Assembly (NCBI GenBank): GCA_020634855.1
Contig: JACKAU010000002.1
Location: 620,001-684,000 of the forward strand
Source: Anaerolineales bacterium
Lineage (GTDB): Bacteria; Chloroflexota; Anaerolineae; 4572-78; J111
Length of the DNA: 64,000 bases
Direction: 5' to 3'
Each line of letters opens with the position of its first letter. The stretch's first letter is position 1. Below are positions 26,206-35,183 of this stretch, piece by piece. Both the position numbers and the translations under genes were made by a program. The notes beneath the pieces are model-generated. The model was not told the origin of the DNA, ran no database searches, and saw nothing but the letters and a program-made list of their open reading frames with translations.

Positions 26206-27363
26206 TCAAAGGGAAAAATAAAAGATAGTACCTCGATCGACTTCTGATTCGGCCCATATTTCACCGCCATGGCGTTGAATGATCCGGTGAACTATGGCTA
26301 ACCCCACTCCCGTACCCTCGTAGTCTTCAGCTCGGTGAAGCCGCTGAAACACGCCAAAAAGTTTGTGGGCATATTCCATTTCAAAACCAATACCGTTGTC
26401 TTTGACATAATAAACGGATTCACCATCGACTTCTTGACAACCAACTTCAATTTCAGCCACGTCGCAGTCGCGAGTAAATTTGACCGCATTACTTAAAAGA
26501 TTAACAAATACTTGCTTCAGCAAGGTGTCATCGGCCTGGCAAGGTGGTAAATCTTCAATCTTGATATTGATCACCCGCTCTTCTTGTTCCAGACCTAACC
26601 TGTCAACGACAAACTGGACTAACTCGGTCATATTGACCGTACTTTTTTTGATCGCCTGACGGCCCAATCGCGAAAAAGCGAGCAAATCATCGATTAAACT
26701 GCCCATCTGTTGGGCATTATCACGCATCAAGTTAAAATATCGTTGGACTTCAGCAGGTAGGTGGGTGTAATGATCTTTTAAGACAATGTTGGCGAAACCG
26801 TTGATGGCCCGCAGTGGCGCTCTAAGGTCATGAGAAACAGTGTAGGCGAATGCCTCCAACTCCTGGTTCGTTTCTTCATATTGAGCGGTGCGCTCAATAA
26901 CCCGTTTTTCAAGCTCGTTGTTTAACCGGCGAATTTCCGCTTCGGCTCGCTTACGCTCTCCTATTTGTAACTGAAGCGCTTCATTTGACTTTCGTAATTG
27001 GCCCGGACTGGGCAGCGCCAAAACCTTTGGCATCAACGGCCAAAGCAAAATAGCCGTAACCACCGATATCGCTGCGGTACCGGCCTTAAGCCAGCCATCA
27101 ATCCAATACAGCGGCTCCCACAGAGTTATGATGGCCATTAGGTGGGTAGTGCCGCAGGCAAAAATAAAGGCTACAAACAGTCCCAAAACCCACTTGTAGG
27201 CCAGATCTCTTCGTTCAGCGATAAAATAGGCCAGGGCAATCGGAATTGAATAATAAGACAGGGTAATAATCGCATCGGAGATGATGTGAGTCATCATTAA
27301 ACCAGGCTGCCATATCAGGCAGTAGCCATGCGGGAGAAAATCGTTTGGGATAAGTTCTTCCAT
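26206..27363 (-). CDS. ETR1-like ethylene-binding sensor histidine kinase
   Basis: I start this 385-residue protein at the ATG at 27363, which has AGAGGT upstream; an in-frame start at 27450 adds 29 unlikely residues. Three N-terminal membrane helices (about 24-48, 56-80, 90-112) reproduce the plant/cyanobacterial ethylene-binding domain. D30 and Y37 (ISD...SYYSIP) and I67, C70, H74 (FIFACGTTHL) match ETR1 D25, Y32, I62, C65 and H69; the Cys and His ligate the copper ion. A coiled coil follows (about 125-170), then HisKA (H178 in VSHDLRAPL) and HATPase. No GAF domain is present. The partner is probably the Rcp1-like receiver next door. Confidence 0.85.
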   Translation of the reverse strand: MEELIPNDFLPHGYCLIWQPGLMMTHIISDAIITLSYYSIPIALAYFIAERRDLAYKWVLGLFVAFIFACGTTHLMAIITLWEPLYWIDGWLKAGTAAISVVTAILLWPLMPKVLALPSPGQLRKSNEALQLQIGERKRAEAEIRRLNNELEKRVIERTAQYEETNQELEAFAYTVSHDLRAPLRAINGFANIVLKDHYTHLPAEVQRYFNLMRDNAQQMGSLIDDLLAFSRLGRQAIKKSTVNMTELVQFVVDRLGLEQEERVINIKIEDLPPCQADDTLLKQVFVNLLSNAVKFTRDCDVAEIEVGCQEVDGESVYYVKDNGIGFEMEYAHKLFGVFQRLHRAEDYEGTGVGLAIVHRIIQRHGGEIWAESEVDRGTIFYFSL

Positions 27364-27731
27364 AATAACTACCTCTACTTGTAGGACGCTTAGAATAAGA
27401 TTTCTAATTGGAGGATTTTGATAGTATTGATTATGAACAGCGTTTAACAATTCAGATAACTGTTACGGAAAGTCTCGATCTAATAAAGCCGTTTAGTGTC
27501 CAAGTAAATTGATTCTGGTTCGATGTTAGGGTCAACTTTGGTCAATTCTGGTCAAAAATAGCATTCAATTGAATGCAAAAAAATAATATCAAAAAATAGT
27601 GCGGGAATGAATAGTTGGAATATGTAAGTTTTATATAAGTTTTGTGTTAGAAGTGTGGAAAATGTGAAGCGTTTTCAACAAAAGACCAACAAATCGGGTG
27701 TGAGGGGCACGGCCGTATGGCCAGGCAACAT
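27364..27731. promoter_or_regulatory. Regulatory gap with GGTCAA direct repeats and a 16-bp palindrome
   Basis: This 368-nt gap lies upstream of the ethylene-receptor-like kinase. GGTCAA occurs at 27530, 27540 and 27550, exactly 10 bp apart, so all copies face the same side of the helix (TTGACC on the coding strand). A perfect palindrome GCATTCAATTGAATGC follows at 27561-27576. One TGTGGAAAA nonamer is at 27654. The arrangement looks like an operator for a tandem-binding regulator such as the adjacent winged-helix protein. Confidence 0.55.
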
Positions 27732-28412
27732 TCAATCGCTGCCTTTGAAGGAGTAACCAATACCTGGATTGGTTAGTATAAATTGCGGATTCCGGGGATC
27801 AACTTCCACTTTGGCTCGCAAACGACTGACCAGACCACGAATTAAATCTCGATCACCCTGGCCGGTATAACCCCATACCCGTTCAACAATTGTTTCGGTG
27901 GGGATGATCTGGCCGCGATTAATCATCAACGTATAGAGTAGTCTAAACTCCAAATGGGTTAGCCGTTGCGGCGGTTTATCTATAATTTCAACGGTGCGAG
28001 TTTCCGGATTTAAGGCAAAATCATCAGTGGCTAACTTGGGTAAGCTCAATGCAGGCGCACTGATCGACCGGCGCATTAAGACCCCGACTTGAGCAATTAA
28101 AATCTTGGCGCTGTAAGGGGTAACCACAATAAGATCGGCGCCTTGTTTCAACAACTCGTAATGATGCGACTCACTGATGTTCTGAGCAATAAGAATGAGG
28201 GGTACAATTGTTTCGGCTCGCACATGGCGAACTTGCTCAAGTAGATTCTCGGTGGGCAGCGATATCAGAATTAGATCGGCCGGCCGGTCCGTCCAACTGC
28301 GCATGGCGCGTTCCACATTGGTCGCGGTGGTAACTGCTAGTCCGGCTCGTTGTAAGATAGTGGACAGAATGGCCGTATCGTCGGCATCTTTAGCTATCAA
28401 AAGCGCATACAT
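27732..28412 (-). CDS. Winged-helix response regulator with degenerate receiver
   Basis: The 226-residue protein has the OmpR layout, with receiver (1-118) and winged helix (about 125-224, with LTHLEFRLL and a GYSF wing end). The receiver has lost its chemistry. The acidic pair is replaced (AKDADD), the acceptor position is S51 (LILISLP) and the conserved Lys position is T98 (VVTPYS). It should therefore not be phosphorylated and may respond to a ligand or protein partner. AAGGAG precedes the ATG at 28412. It is divergent from aapM and upstream of the ethylene-receptor-like kinase, so either could be its target. Confidence 0.87.
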   Translation of the reverse strand: MYALLIAKDADDTAILSTILQRAGLAVTTATNVERAMRSWTDRPADLILISLPTENLLEQVRHVRAETIVPLILIAQNISESHHYELLKQGADLIVVTPYSAKILIAQVGVLMRRSISAPALSLPKLATDDFALNPETRTVEIIDKPPQRLTHLEFRLLYTLMINRGQIIPTETIVERVWGYTGQGDRDLIRGLVSRLRAKVEVDPRNPQFILTNPGIGYSFKGSD

Positions 28413-28517
28413 CGCTTGCTCCTTAAAGGCGTTTACTTAATATTTTGCGGGAGTTTCTAACTTTATGCAATTTCAGCTAATAACGCCGCTGCCCCAGACT
28501 TTGCTATTTACCAATAC

Positions 28518-28546
28518 TTGTGTTAATTGCCAACCTACTGTAAAAT
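28518..28546 (+). promoter_or_regulatory. Candidate promoter of aapM-aapP
   Basis: TTGTGT (28518-28523), 17 nt spacer, TAAAAT (28541-28546), giving a leader of about 160 nt. It lies in the 301-nt divergent gap 28413-28713, where I see nothing else definite. Confidence 0.4.
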
Positions 28547-28713
28547 GCGGCAACTTATCTTCTGGCGGGCCACTTTTTTCTCCGTATTATAGTCATCGAT
28601 AGATTATTCTTTACTACGACAGTGGATGGCTCGTAGGGCGATACACCCAGTTAACACCGCTTATTTATTCTTAATCAAAAATATAAATATCTTGGGGAGG
28701 AGTGGAATAAACG

Positions 28714-30333
28714 ATGGCATCGATCACTCAATCAAAGGAACCGACCGCCCTAAGCAGTCCGAGGTTTCAGCTTGATGTATCGTCATGGCTTAGAAATACG
28801 ATATTCAGTAGCTTTTGGCATGCCGTATTCTTTATTTTCCTCGTCATTGCCAACATTCTGATTATTCGTACGGGTTATACCCTTGAACCGGTTGGCCTCT
28901 CATACAATTTAGCCCCCAACGGACAACCTACTGCATTAGGTAACTTTATTTTAACCATCACCAACGGGGCTTTGCTTACCTCCATTATTCTCATCTTATG
29001 GCTGATCGGAGCCGCCCTGGTGACCTACAGTGTGGCTACCCATCGGTGGATCGGCCCGTCTCAATGGTTAAAAGACAGTCTTTACACCGGCCCGTTCGGC
29101 GCATTAACCACCCTGGCCTTAGTATTGCTGATCGTATTTGCTATTCGAGGTATTTTGTCCTGGGCGGTCTTTGGGGCTGAATTCCGAACTGACCCCGAAA
29201 GTGTCGCCCTACTTCGCCCTATTACCCCCGGTGCTATTTGGGGAGTTGTGGGAGCTAATCTCAAACTTTTTGCGGTTGGCCGCTATCCCAGTGAGTTTGT
29301 CTGGCGAGTATGGTTTTCACTGGGCATTGTGCTGGCTCTGGGAGCCTTCAGTGTCTTTGCCTGGAATTTTGGTTCGCCCCTAAAACGGTTTCGCCAAATT
29401 CTGGTTTGGGCTTGGCTGGCGTCTATCCCGGCTATCCTCTTTATCTTGCGCGGCTTTGGCACATCCTTGGTGCAGACTAACCTGTGGGGCGGGTTGCTGT
29501 TGACCATTGTTATTTCGGTTATCGGGATCGTCGTTTCGTTCCCGATTGGGGTCTTAATGGCTCTAGGGCGACGCAGCCAAACCCGGGGGGTGCCTTTTAC
29601 CTGGGCCTGGGGCGCCGGTTTGCTCCTTATTTACTGGGGTCTGTTCGGCATAGCCTCAGAACCGGTAACGCTAAACATTCCGCTGATTTTCCGTGATCCA
29701 CCGGTCTGGTCAGTAACCATAGCCCCCCTCACCTACGCCGCACTGCAAGCGATCATCGTTATCGGTATCTTCTGGGCCATAGGCCATTACCTGCAAGGCA
29801 ACATGATCAAAACCTTCTCGATTGTCTACATTGAAGTCATTCGCGGGGTGCCGTTAATTACCGTTTTGTTTATGGCTCAGATCATGCTGCCTATTTTCTT
29901 ACCCAAAGAGATTGAAATTGACAACCTATTACGGGTCGTCGTTGGCGTCATTTTGTTTAGCGCCGCCTATTTAGCCGAAAACGTGCGGGGCGGGCTGCAA
30001 GCTATTCCTAAAGGCCAGTATGAAGCGGCCGTAGCAATCGGTCTCAGTAACGCGCAATCGACGCGGTTGATTATTTTGCCACAAGCTCTGCGGCTGGTTA
30101 TCCCGGCGCTAGTGGGACAATGTATCAGTTTGTTCAAAGACACCTCATTAGTGGCGATTGTCGGTTTGTTTGACCTCTTAAAAATTGCACAAACGGTGGT
30201 GGCTCAGCAAGAATGGTTGGGTCTTCAACAAGAAACTTACGCTTTTGTGGCCCTGGTATATTGGGTTTTTGCCTTTTCCATGTCCAGAGCAAGCCAGAGA
30301 ATTGAGAAAAATTTAGGCGTCGGAAAATACTAG
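28714..30333 (+). CDS. aapM: L-amino-acid ABC transporter permease AapM
   Basis: This 539-residue integral membrane protein has about ten hydrophobic segments. The C-terminal 180 residues form the polar amino-acid permease core, with VYIEVIRGVPLITVLF and the EAA loop near YEAAVAIGLSN. The N-terminal half has extra helices, making it longer than typical AapM (about 380). GGGGAGG lies 14 nt upstream of the ATG. It is followed after 13 nt by the ATPase gene aapP. The matching binding protein and second permease (aapJ, aapQ) are 15 kb upstream on the same strand, so the transporter genes are split by the signalling island. Confidence 0.88.
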   Translation: MASITQSKEPTALSSPRFQLDVSSWLRNTIFSSFWHAVFFIFLVIANILIIRTGYTLEPVGLSYNLAPNGQPTALGNFILTITNGALLTSIILILWLIGAALVTYSVATHRWIGPSQWLKDSLYTGPFGALTTLALVLLIVFAIRGILSWAVFGAEFRTDPESVALLRPITPGAIWGVVGANLKLFAVGRYPSEFVWRVWFSLGIVLALGAFSVFAWNFGSPLKRFRQILVWAWLASIPAILFILRGFGTSLVQTNLWGGLLLTIVISVIGIVVSFPIGVLMALGRRSQTRGVPFTWAWGAGLLLIYWGLFGIASEPVTLNIPLIFRDPPVWSVTIAPLTYAALQAIIVIGIFWAIGHYLQGNMIKTFSIVYIEVIRGVPLITVLFMAQIMLPIFLPKEIEIDNLLRVVVGVILFSAAYLAENVRGGLQAIPKGQYEAAVAIGLSNAQSTRLIILPQALRLVIPALVGQCISLFKDTSLVAIVGLFDLLKIAQTVVAQQEWLGLQQETYAFVALVYWVFAFSMSRASQRIEKNLGVGKY

Positions 30334-30346
30334 GAGGAGAAAAAAT

Positions 30347-31093
30347 ATGGCGCTCGGCAATGATGTAATTATTTGTAACGATGTTCACAAATGGTACGGT
30401 GAATTTCATGTCCTGCAAGGCGTAACTACCACCGTTAAGGAAGGCGAAGTGGTCGTTATCATCGGGCCGTCCGGTTCCGGCAAATCGACCTGGATCCGCA
30501 CTATCAACCGGCTTGAAGAACACCAACAGGGGCAAATCATCGTCGATGGCACCGAACTGAACAACGACCTGCGCAACATTCAGGAAATTCGGCGAGAAGT
30601 GGGCATGGTCTTCCAACAGTTCAATCTGTTTCCCCATTTAACGGTTTTGCAGAATATTACCCTGGCCCCCATTCACGTTAGAAAATGGTCGCGAGAGCGG
30701 GCCGAAGAAGTGGCCATGGACCAACTGCGCAAAGTAAAAATTCCCGAACAAGCCAACAAATATCCGGGACAGTTGTCCGGGGGCCAACAGCAGCGAGTGG
30801 CTATCGCCAGAGCGCTGGCTATGCAGCCCAAAATTATGCTTTTTGACGAACCGACCTCGGCTCTTGACCCGGAGATGATTAAAGAGGTGCTGGATGTTAT
30901 GCAGGAGCTAGCCGAGTCCGGTATGACCATCATGGCTGTCACCCACGAAATGGGCTTTGCTCGAAGTGTGGCCAACCGCGTCATCTTCTTTGATCGCGGC
31001 AACATTGTTGAGGAAAAACCGCCTTCGGAATTTTTCTCCAATCCCGAAGAAGAACGGACCCGGCTTTTCCTGAGCCAAATTCTGCATCACTAA
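30347..31093 (+). CDS. aapP: Polar amino-acid ABC transporter ATPase AapP
   Basis: This 248-residue ATPase has all ABC motifs: Walker A GPSGSGKST (40-48), Q-loop VFQQFNLFPHL, signature LSGGQQQR, Walker B IMLFDEPTSALDPE and the switch His in VTHEMGFA. The sequence is of the GlnQ/HisP/AapP class, which energises amino-acid uptake. AGGAGGA lies 9 nt upstream of the ATG, 13 nt behind aapM, and a strong terminator follows. Confidence 0.93.
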   Translation: MALGNDVIICNDVHKWYGEFHVLQGVTTTVKEGEVVVIIGPSGSGKSTWIRTINRLEEHQQGQIIVDGTELNNDLRNIQEIRREVGMVFQQFNLFPHLTVLQNITLAPIHVRKWSRERAEEVAMDQLRKVKIPEQANKYPGQLSGGQQQRVAIARALAMQPKIMLFDEPTSALDPEMIKEVLDVMQELAESGMTIMAVTHEMGFARSVANRVIFFDRGNIVEEKPPSEFFSNPEEERTRLFLSQILHH

Positions 31094-31119
31094 TCGATTG
31101 AATTCCAATCTAACTGTGT

Positions 31120-31159
31120 AAAAAACAGCCGACAAACTGACGTTTGTCGGCTGTTTTTT
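31120..31159. terminator. Bidirectional terminator
   Basis: AAAAAACAGCCGACAAAC and its complement around TGAC, with A and T runs on the two sides, end aapP and the convergent UbiB-like gene. Confidence 0.9.
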
Positions 31160-31187
31160 ATTGTCTCCACCGCTGGACGAGTAAACG

Positions 31188-32984
31188 CTACCGCTCTTTG
31201 ATTAGCCCCCATACAAAAACCACCAAAGCCAACCCCATCAACCACCCACCCAGCGTACCGCCGTCCGTGCCGTTGTTCATGGTGGTTCCGGCCACCAACA
31301 AGCCGACCGCCAAAACGACCCAACTCAGCCGATTGACCGACTTTTCCAGGCGTTCAATCGATTTACGGGCGTTCGGGGCCAGCGAGGTTTGGACAATCAC
31401 GTTGCCCCGCTCAAAATTGGTCAGAATCCGGTCGAATTGGGCGGGGAGCTTCAGAAAGGTTTGGGCTAAAGCCACCGCCTCGCGCAGCCAGCCCTGCCAA
31501 TTTTTTTGTAATTCATCCTGAGCCAAACGCTGGGCAAAAGGCATGATTTCTGCCCAGGGATCAAAATTCGGGTCCAAATTGGTGGCCATGCCGGACAAAA
31601 TCCCCATGGCTCTCAAGCTGAAAAGCAGATCGACCGGGAATTGAAATGGCGCTTCGTAAATCAGATCGCGGTACTCGCGCACAAAGTAATTCATTTCGGT
31701 GGCGGCCATATCGCGCACCTGGCCCATTTTAACCCCCCAGGTGCGTTGAAAAACATCCGCCGTCGCCGCCTCGATCCGCTTGCGGTCGGCGCTGGGCAGC
31801 AAAACCCCGGCGTCATCATAGGCTTTGACCACCCGATAGGCGTCACGCGTCCCGACGCCAATTACATACTCGCGCAGGGCGGCCCGCAACCGCTCCGGAA
31901 TGGTGACCACCATGCCGAAATCCACGAACACTACTTGAAAAGGCCGGTTGGGTTTGTGGGGAACAGGATCGTTAGGCCCGAACACCGTCTCTGGCGGTTC
32001 ATCGGGATGGCGGAGCGGCTTAACAAACACATTTCCGGGATGAGGATCGGCGTGAACCAGATGGGTAACAAAGAGCTGCTCCATGTAGATATTGTTAAAT
32101 TTTTTCGCCACTTTAGCTCGATCGATTCCGGCCGCGTCGATGGCTTGTAAATCGCCGATCTTGATGTAGCCCACATTTTCCAGGGTCAAGGTTCTGGCGG
32201 CACAAAAATCCCAGTACACTTTGGGGATGTAAACCCCCGGATCATCGGCGAAATCTTCGGCGAACTGCTCCGCGTTACGGCCTTCAGCTCTAAAGTCAAG
32301 CTCGTTGAGGGTAATTGTCGTAAACTCACGGGTGAGCCAGTCGAGGTCAACGCGGGTGCTGAGCCGCTTATAAAATTTGAGCCAAGTCAGGGCCAAAGCC
32401 AGCGCCGCCAGGTCGGTTTCAACCAGCACTTCGATGCCGGGCCGCAGGATCTTAACCACAACTTCCTGACCGCCGGGCAATCGAGCCACATGAGCCTGCG
32501 CCAGCGAGGCCGCCCCCAGGGGTTCCGTCGAAAACCACTCAAAAACCTGGGTATGCGACCGGCCAAAATCCTCTTGAATTTGAGCAAAGACAGCGGCGAT
32601 CGGTTCAGGCGGGATTTCATCTTGAAGACCGGCCAATTCACCGGTCACTTCCGGGGGCAGAACATCAACCCGAGTACTCAGAAACTGGCCCAGTTTAATC
32701 AGCACACCGCCCATTTCAACGGCCAACCCCCGATAACGCCGGGCAATTTTTTGCCAACGAGGCAGCGGCGGCGTTCGAAACCAATCCAAAATAGGCCGGT
32801 TAAGAATAACGTCCCACCAAATAACCTGGATAAAGGCTTTGGCAAAAAACCAGCGTATTTTGCGGTATCGTTTAATATCTATTTTGGATGGGGCGGGTTT
32901 TTTGAAGGAGTCGCTGAGGGTTTGGCTGAGCTGTCGATGGAAGTCTTGCTGTATTTCTTCCGGGGTCCGCTGCTGATTGACCAA
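31188..32984 (-). CDS. ABC1/UbiB-family atypical kinase
   Basis: This 598-residue protein has the UbiB/ADCK signature: a KxGQ-type motif IKLGQFLSTR, an Ala-rich loop (GAASLAQAHVA), the catalytic Lys region VVVKILRPG, and HADPHPGNVFV followed by FVDFGMV for the catalytic Asp and metal-binding Asp. Two hydrophobic C-terminal segments anchor it. Family members support quinone or lipid metabolism through ATPase or kinase activity. The start is uncertain: the first possible codon is TTG at 32984 without a clear ribosome site, and an in-frame stop lies close upstream. Confidence 0.88.
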   Translation of the reverse strand: MVNQQRTPEEIQQDFHRQLSQTLSDSFKKPAPSKIDIKRYRKIRWFFAKAFIQVIWWDVILNRPILDWFRTPPLPRWQKIARRYRGLAVEMGGVLIKLGQFLSTRVDVLPPEVTGELAGLQDEIPPEPIAAVFAQIQEDFGRSHTQVFEWFSTEPLGAASLAQAHVARLPGGQEVVVKILRPGIEVLVETDLAALALALTWLKFYKRLSTRVDLDWLTREFTTITLNELDFRAEGRNAEQFAEDFADDPGVYIPKVYWDFCAARTLTLENVGYIKIGDLQAIDAAGIDRAKVAKKFNNIYMEQLFVTHLVHADPHPGNVFVKPLRHPDEPPETVFGPNDPVPHKPNRPFQVVFVDFGMVVTIPERLRAALREYVIGVGTRDAYRVVKAYDDAGVLLPSADRKRIEAATADVFQRTWGVKMGQVRDMAATEMNYFVREYRDLIYEAPFQFPVDLLFSLRAMGILSGMATNLDPNFDPWAEIMPFAQRLAQDELQKNWQGWLREAVALAQTFLKLPAQFDRILTNFERGNVIVQTSLAPNARKSIERLEKSVNRLSWVVLAVGLLVAGTTMNNGTDGGTLGGWLMGLALVVFVWGLIKER

Positions 32985-33052
32985 AGGCTGATTTCACTTT
33001 CATCTAAGTTTAAGGACATTATAGTACGTTTAATCGATGTCCCAAATATTGT

Positions 33053-33060
33053 GCTATAAT
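33053..33060 (+). promoter_or_regulatory. Extended -10 promoter of sppA
   Basis: TGC directly followed by TATAAT (33055-33060), with no good -35 box. Transcription from about 33067 would give a short leader to the ATG at 33100. Confidence 0.45.
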
Positions 33061-33099
33061 CTAGTTGTATGTTAGTTTTGTAAGGTGGAGTTACCTATT

Positions 33100-34062
33100 A
33101 TGCAGCGATCAACCTGGTTTTGGATTCTCGGTGTGGGTCTGGTTTTACTATTGGCCTGTGGCGGCTTTGTGGGCCTGGGTTTGTGGGCAGCCAACACCTT
33201 TGGTGAAGGAAGAAATATGAGCCTCGGCTTTGGCGATGCAATCGCAATTGTCCGGGTTGAAGGAACTATCGTACCCGGTGAGGCCCCACCGCCCAATCCT
33301 TTTGTCGGTGGCAGCGCCGGAGGCGCTTACAGTCAAACCATTGTCGATCATCTCAAAGATGCCGATGAAAATGACAATGTCAAAGCGGTAGTTCTTTTTG
33401 TTGACAGCCCAGGCGGCAGCGTGTTTGCCTCTGATGAGATTTACTTACAAATCAAAGAAATGCATAAACCCATCATTACGGCGATGGGCAGTGTAGCCGC
33501 CTCCGGGGGGTATTACATCTCGGCCCCAACCGATGAAATTTGGGCCAGTCCGCACACCTTTACCTGTTCCATTGGCGTCATTATGCAGTTGGTCAACGTC
33601 GAAGGGTTTGCCGAAGAGTACGGCATCACCACCGTTGTGGTCAAAAGCGGGCAGTTTAAGGATATCGGCAACCCCTTCCGAGAAGTCACCGATGCCGATC
33701 AGGAAATTCTCCAATCCCTGGTGGATGAAGCCTATGACGGTTTCGTCAAAATTGTAGCAGAAGGGCGAGGCATGACCGAAGCGGAAGTCCGGGAAATTGC
33801 CGATGGTCGAGTGTGCAGCGGCACCCAAGCCAAGGAAATGAATTTGGTCGATAATTTAGGCTATTTACCGGATGTGATTGATCGCGCCGCAGAACTGGGC
33901 GGCCTGGGGAACGAGCCGCGCATTATTGAATATACGGAAAATGCCAGTTTCGTGGAGACTTTGAGCGCTGCCTTCTATCATCCTGGCCCAATTGATGAAC
34001 TTCGTCAGGTTCTTCACTTCAACGCCGGTTCGCCTTTGATGTATTTGTACACCGGCCAGTAA
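33100..34062 (+). CDS. sppA: Signal peptide peptidase SppA
   Basis: This 320-residue protein is the short single-domain SppA type. It has an N-terminal membrane anchor (about 7-30) followed by the peptidase domain, with the nucleophile Ser135 in AASGGYY and the general base Lys187 in QFKDIG. The 52-residue spacing equals that of Bacillus SppA (S147/K199). It degrades leftover signal peptides in the membrane. I use the ATG at 33100, because an in-frame GTG at 33085 lies inside the ribosome site AAGGTGGAG. Confidence 0.9.
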   Translation: MQRSTWFWILGVGLVLLLACGGFVGLGLWAANTFGEGRNMSLGFGDAIAIVRVEGTIVPGEAPPPNPFVGGSAGGAYSQTIVDHLKDADENDNVKAVVLFVDSPGGSVFASDEIYLQIKEMHKPIITAMGSVAASGGYYISAPTDEIWASPHTFTCSIGVIMQLVNVEGFAEEYGITTVVVKSGQFKDIGNPFREVTDADQEILQSLVDEAYDGFVKIVAEGRGMTEAEVREIADGRVCSGTQAKEMNLVDNLGYLPDVIDRAAELGGLGNEPRIIEYTENASFVETLSAAFYHPGPIDELRQVLHFNAGSPLMYLYTGQ

Positions 34063-34321
34063 AAGAGAAAGCGATTGGATTTATTTCTTGGAAATCGATC
34101 CCGTTTTTGTGTATAATTATTTTTACAAAATAACGATTTTCTAATAATTCGGCGCTATACTGAGTTTAACTACCTAAAATGAGATCTAAACTGTATATCC
34201 AGCCTAAAACGTCGATTGCCGGAGCTACAACTCCAAGCGTCACCGATACTACCAAAGTTGAAATATCTGGCGATTGGCTGGTAATAACTGACTGCTGTAG
34301 TTTCGAAGGAGCGTTGAATTA

Positions 34322-35032
34322 ATGATTTTCGACCCATTATTTCTCTGTTTTCTCATCCCTTCAATTGTATTGGGCTTTATTGCTCAGGGAATGGTGAAAA
34401 GCAGATTTCAAAAATATTCTCAGGTAAGAACCGCACGAGGGTTAACCGGGGCACAGGTCGCGCGTCGTATTTTGGATGAAAACGGTTTATATGACGTGGC
34501 GGTGGAGGAAACTCAAGGCTTTTTAAGCGACCATTACGATCCCCGCAGCCGCGTCTTACGGTTGTCGCCGGCCGTGGCTCGCCAGCCATCTGTGGCGGCG
34601 GTTGGGGTAGCGGCTCACGAAGCCGGCCATGCTTTGCAGCACGCCAAAGGGTACGTGCCGCTGCAAATTCGCAGCGTGATGGTTCCGGCGGTGCAGTTTG
34701 GCAGTAACCTGGCGCCCTGGATCATCATGGGCGGAATTTTCCTGGCGACCTTGTCGCAACTCAGTGGTGTAGGGCTAGCTATTGCCTGGATTGGTATATT
34801 CGCCTACGCCGCCGTGGCGCTGTTTGCCCTGGTCACTTTGCCGGTTGAATTAGACGCCAGCGCCCGCGCCAAGAAAATTTTGTACAACAGTATGATTGTT
34901 GACAAACGCGAGTTAGACGGCGTCAGCAGCGTGCTTAACGCCGCCGCCTGGACGTATGTGGTGGCCGCCCTGGCCGCAGTTATGCAACTGGCTTATTGGG
35001 TCATCAGAGTTATGGGCATTCACCGCGATTAA
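34322..35032 (+). CDS. YugP-like membrane zinc metallopeptidase (PF04298)
   Basis: This 236-residue protein has a first helix (2-22), HEAGH at 99-103 inside AAHEAGHALQHAKGY, and at least three further hydrophobic segments, with ELDAS following the third. This pattern matches YugP/Zn_peptidase_2 proteins, predicted membrane-embedded metallopeptidases of unknown substrate. It follows sppA by 259 nt, so it may have its own promoter, and is followed by an inverted repeat at 35051-35085. Envelope proteases on both sides suggest a protein quality-control neighbourhood. Confidence 0.85.
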   Translation: MIFDPLFLCFLIPSIVLGFIAQGMVKSRFQKYSQVRTARGLTGAQVARRILDENGLYDVAVEETQGFLSDHYDPRSRVLRLSPAVARQPSVAAVGVAAHEAGHALQHAKGYVPLQIRSVMVPAVQFGSNLAPWIIMGGIFLATLSQLSGVGLAIAWIGIFAYAAVALFALVTLPVELDASARAKKILYNSMIVDKRELDGVSSVLNAAAWTYVVAALAAVMQLAYWVIRVMGIHRD

Positions 35033-35050
35033 GATTGTTCAACGAATGAT

Positions 35051-35085
35051 CAATAGACCTCCAAGCCGCAGTTGGAGGTCTATTG
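35051..35085 (+). terminator. Hairpin behind the YugP-like gene
   Basis: CAATAGACCTCCAA pairs perfectly with TTGGAGGTCTATTG around a 7-nt loop. The T run behind it is poor, so it may be a weak terminator. Confidence 0.6.
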
Positions 35086-35183
35086 TCATCTGTTTATTAG
35101 AATTTTCCCCTATTAGGGCCTCGTTTCCAATTGAATTTAAATAAGATTTGATACCAGTGTTAAAATAGATAGAGTTAGTCGTT

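Noticed and set aside
27436..27466. CGTAACAGTT upstream of the ethylene-receptor-like gene as a fourth ECF promoter
   Set aside because: The next CG-type box is 18 nt away (CGCT), not the 16 nt to CGTT seen at the other three sites, so it does not fit the motif.
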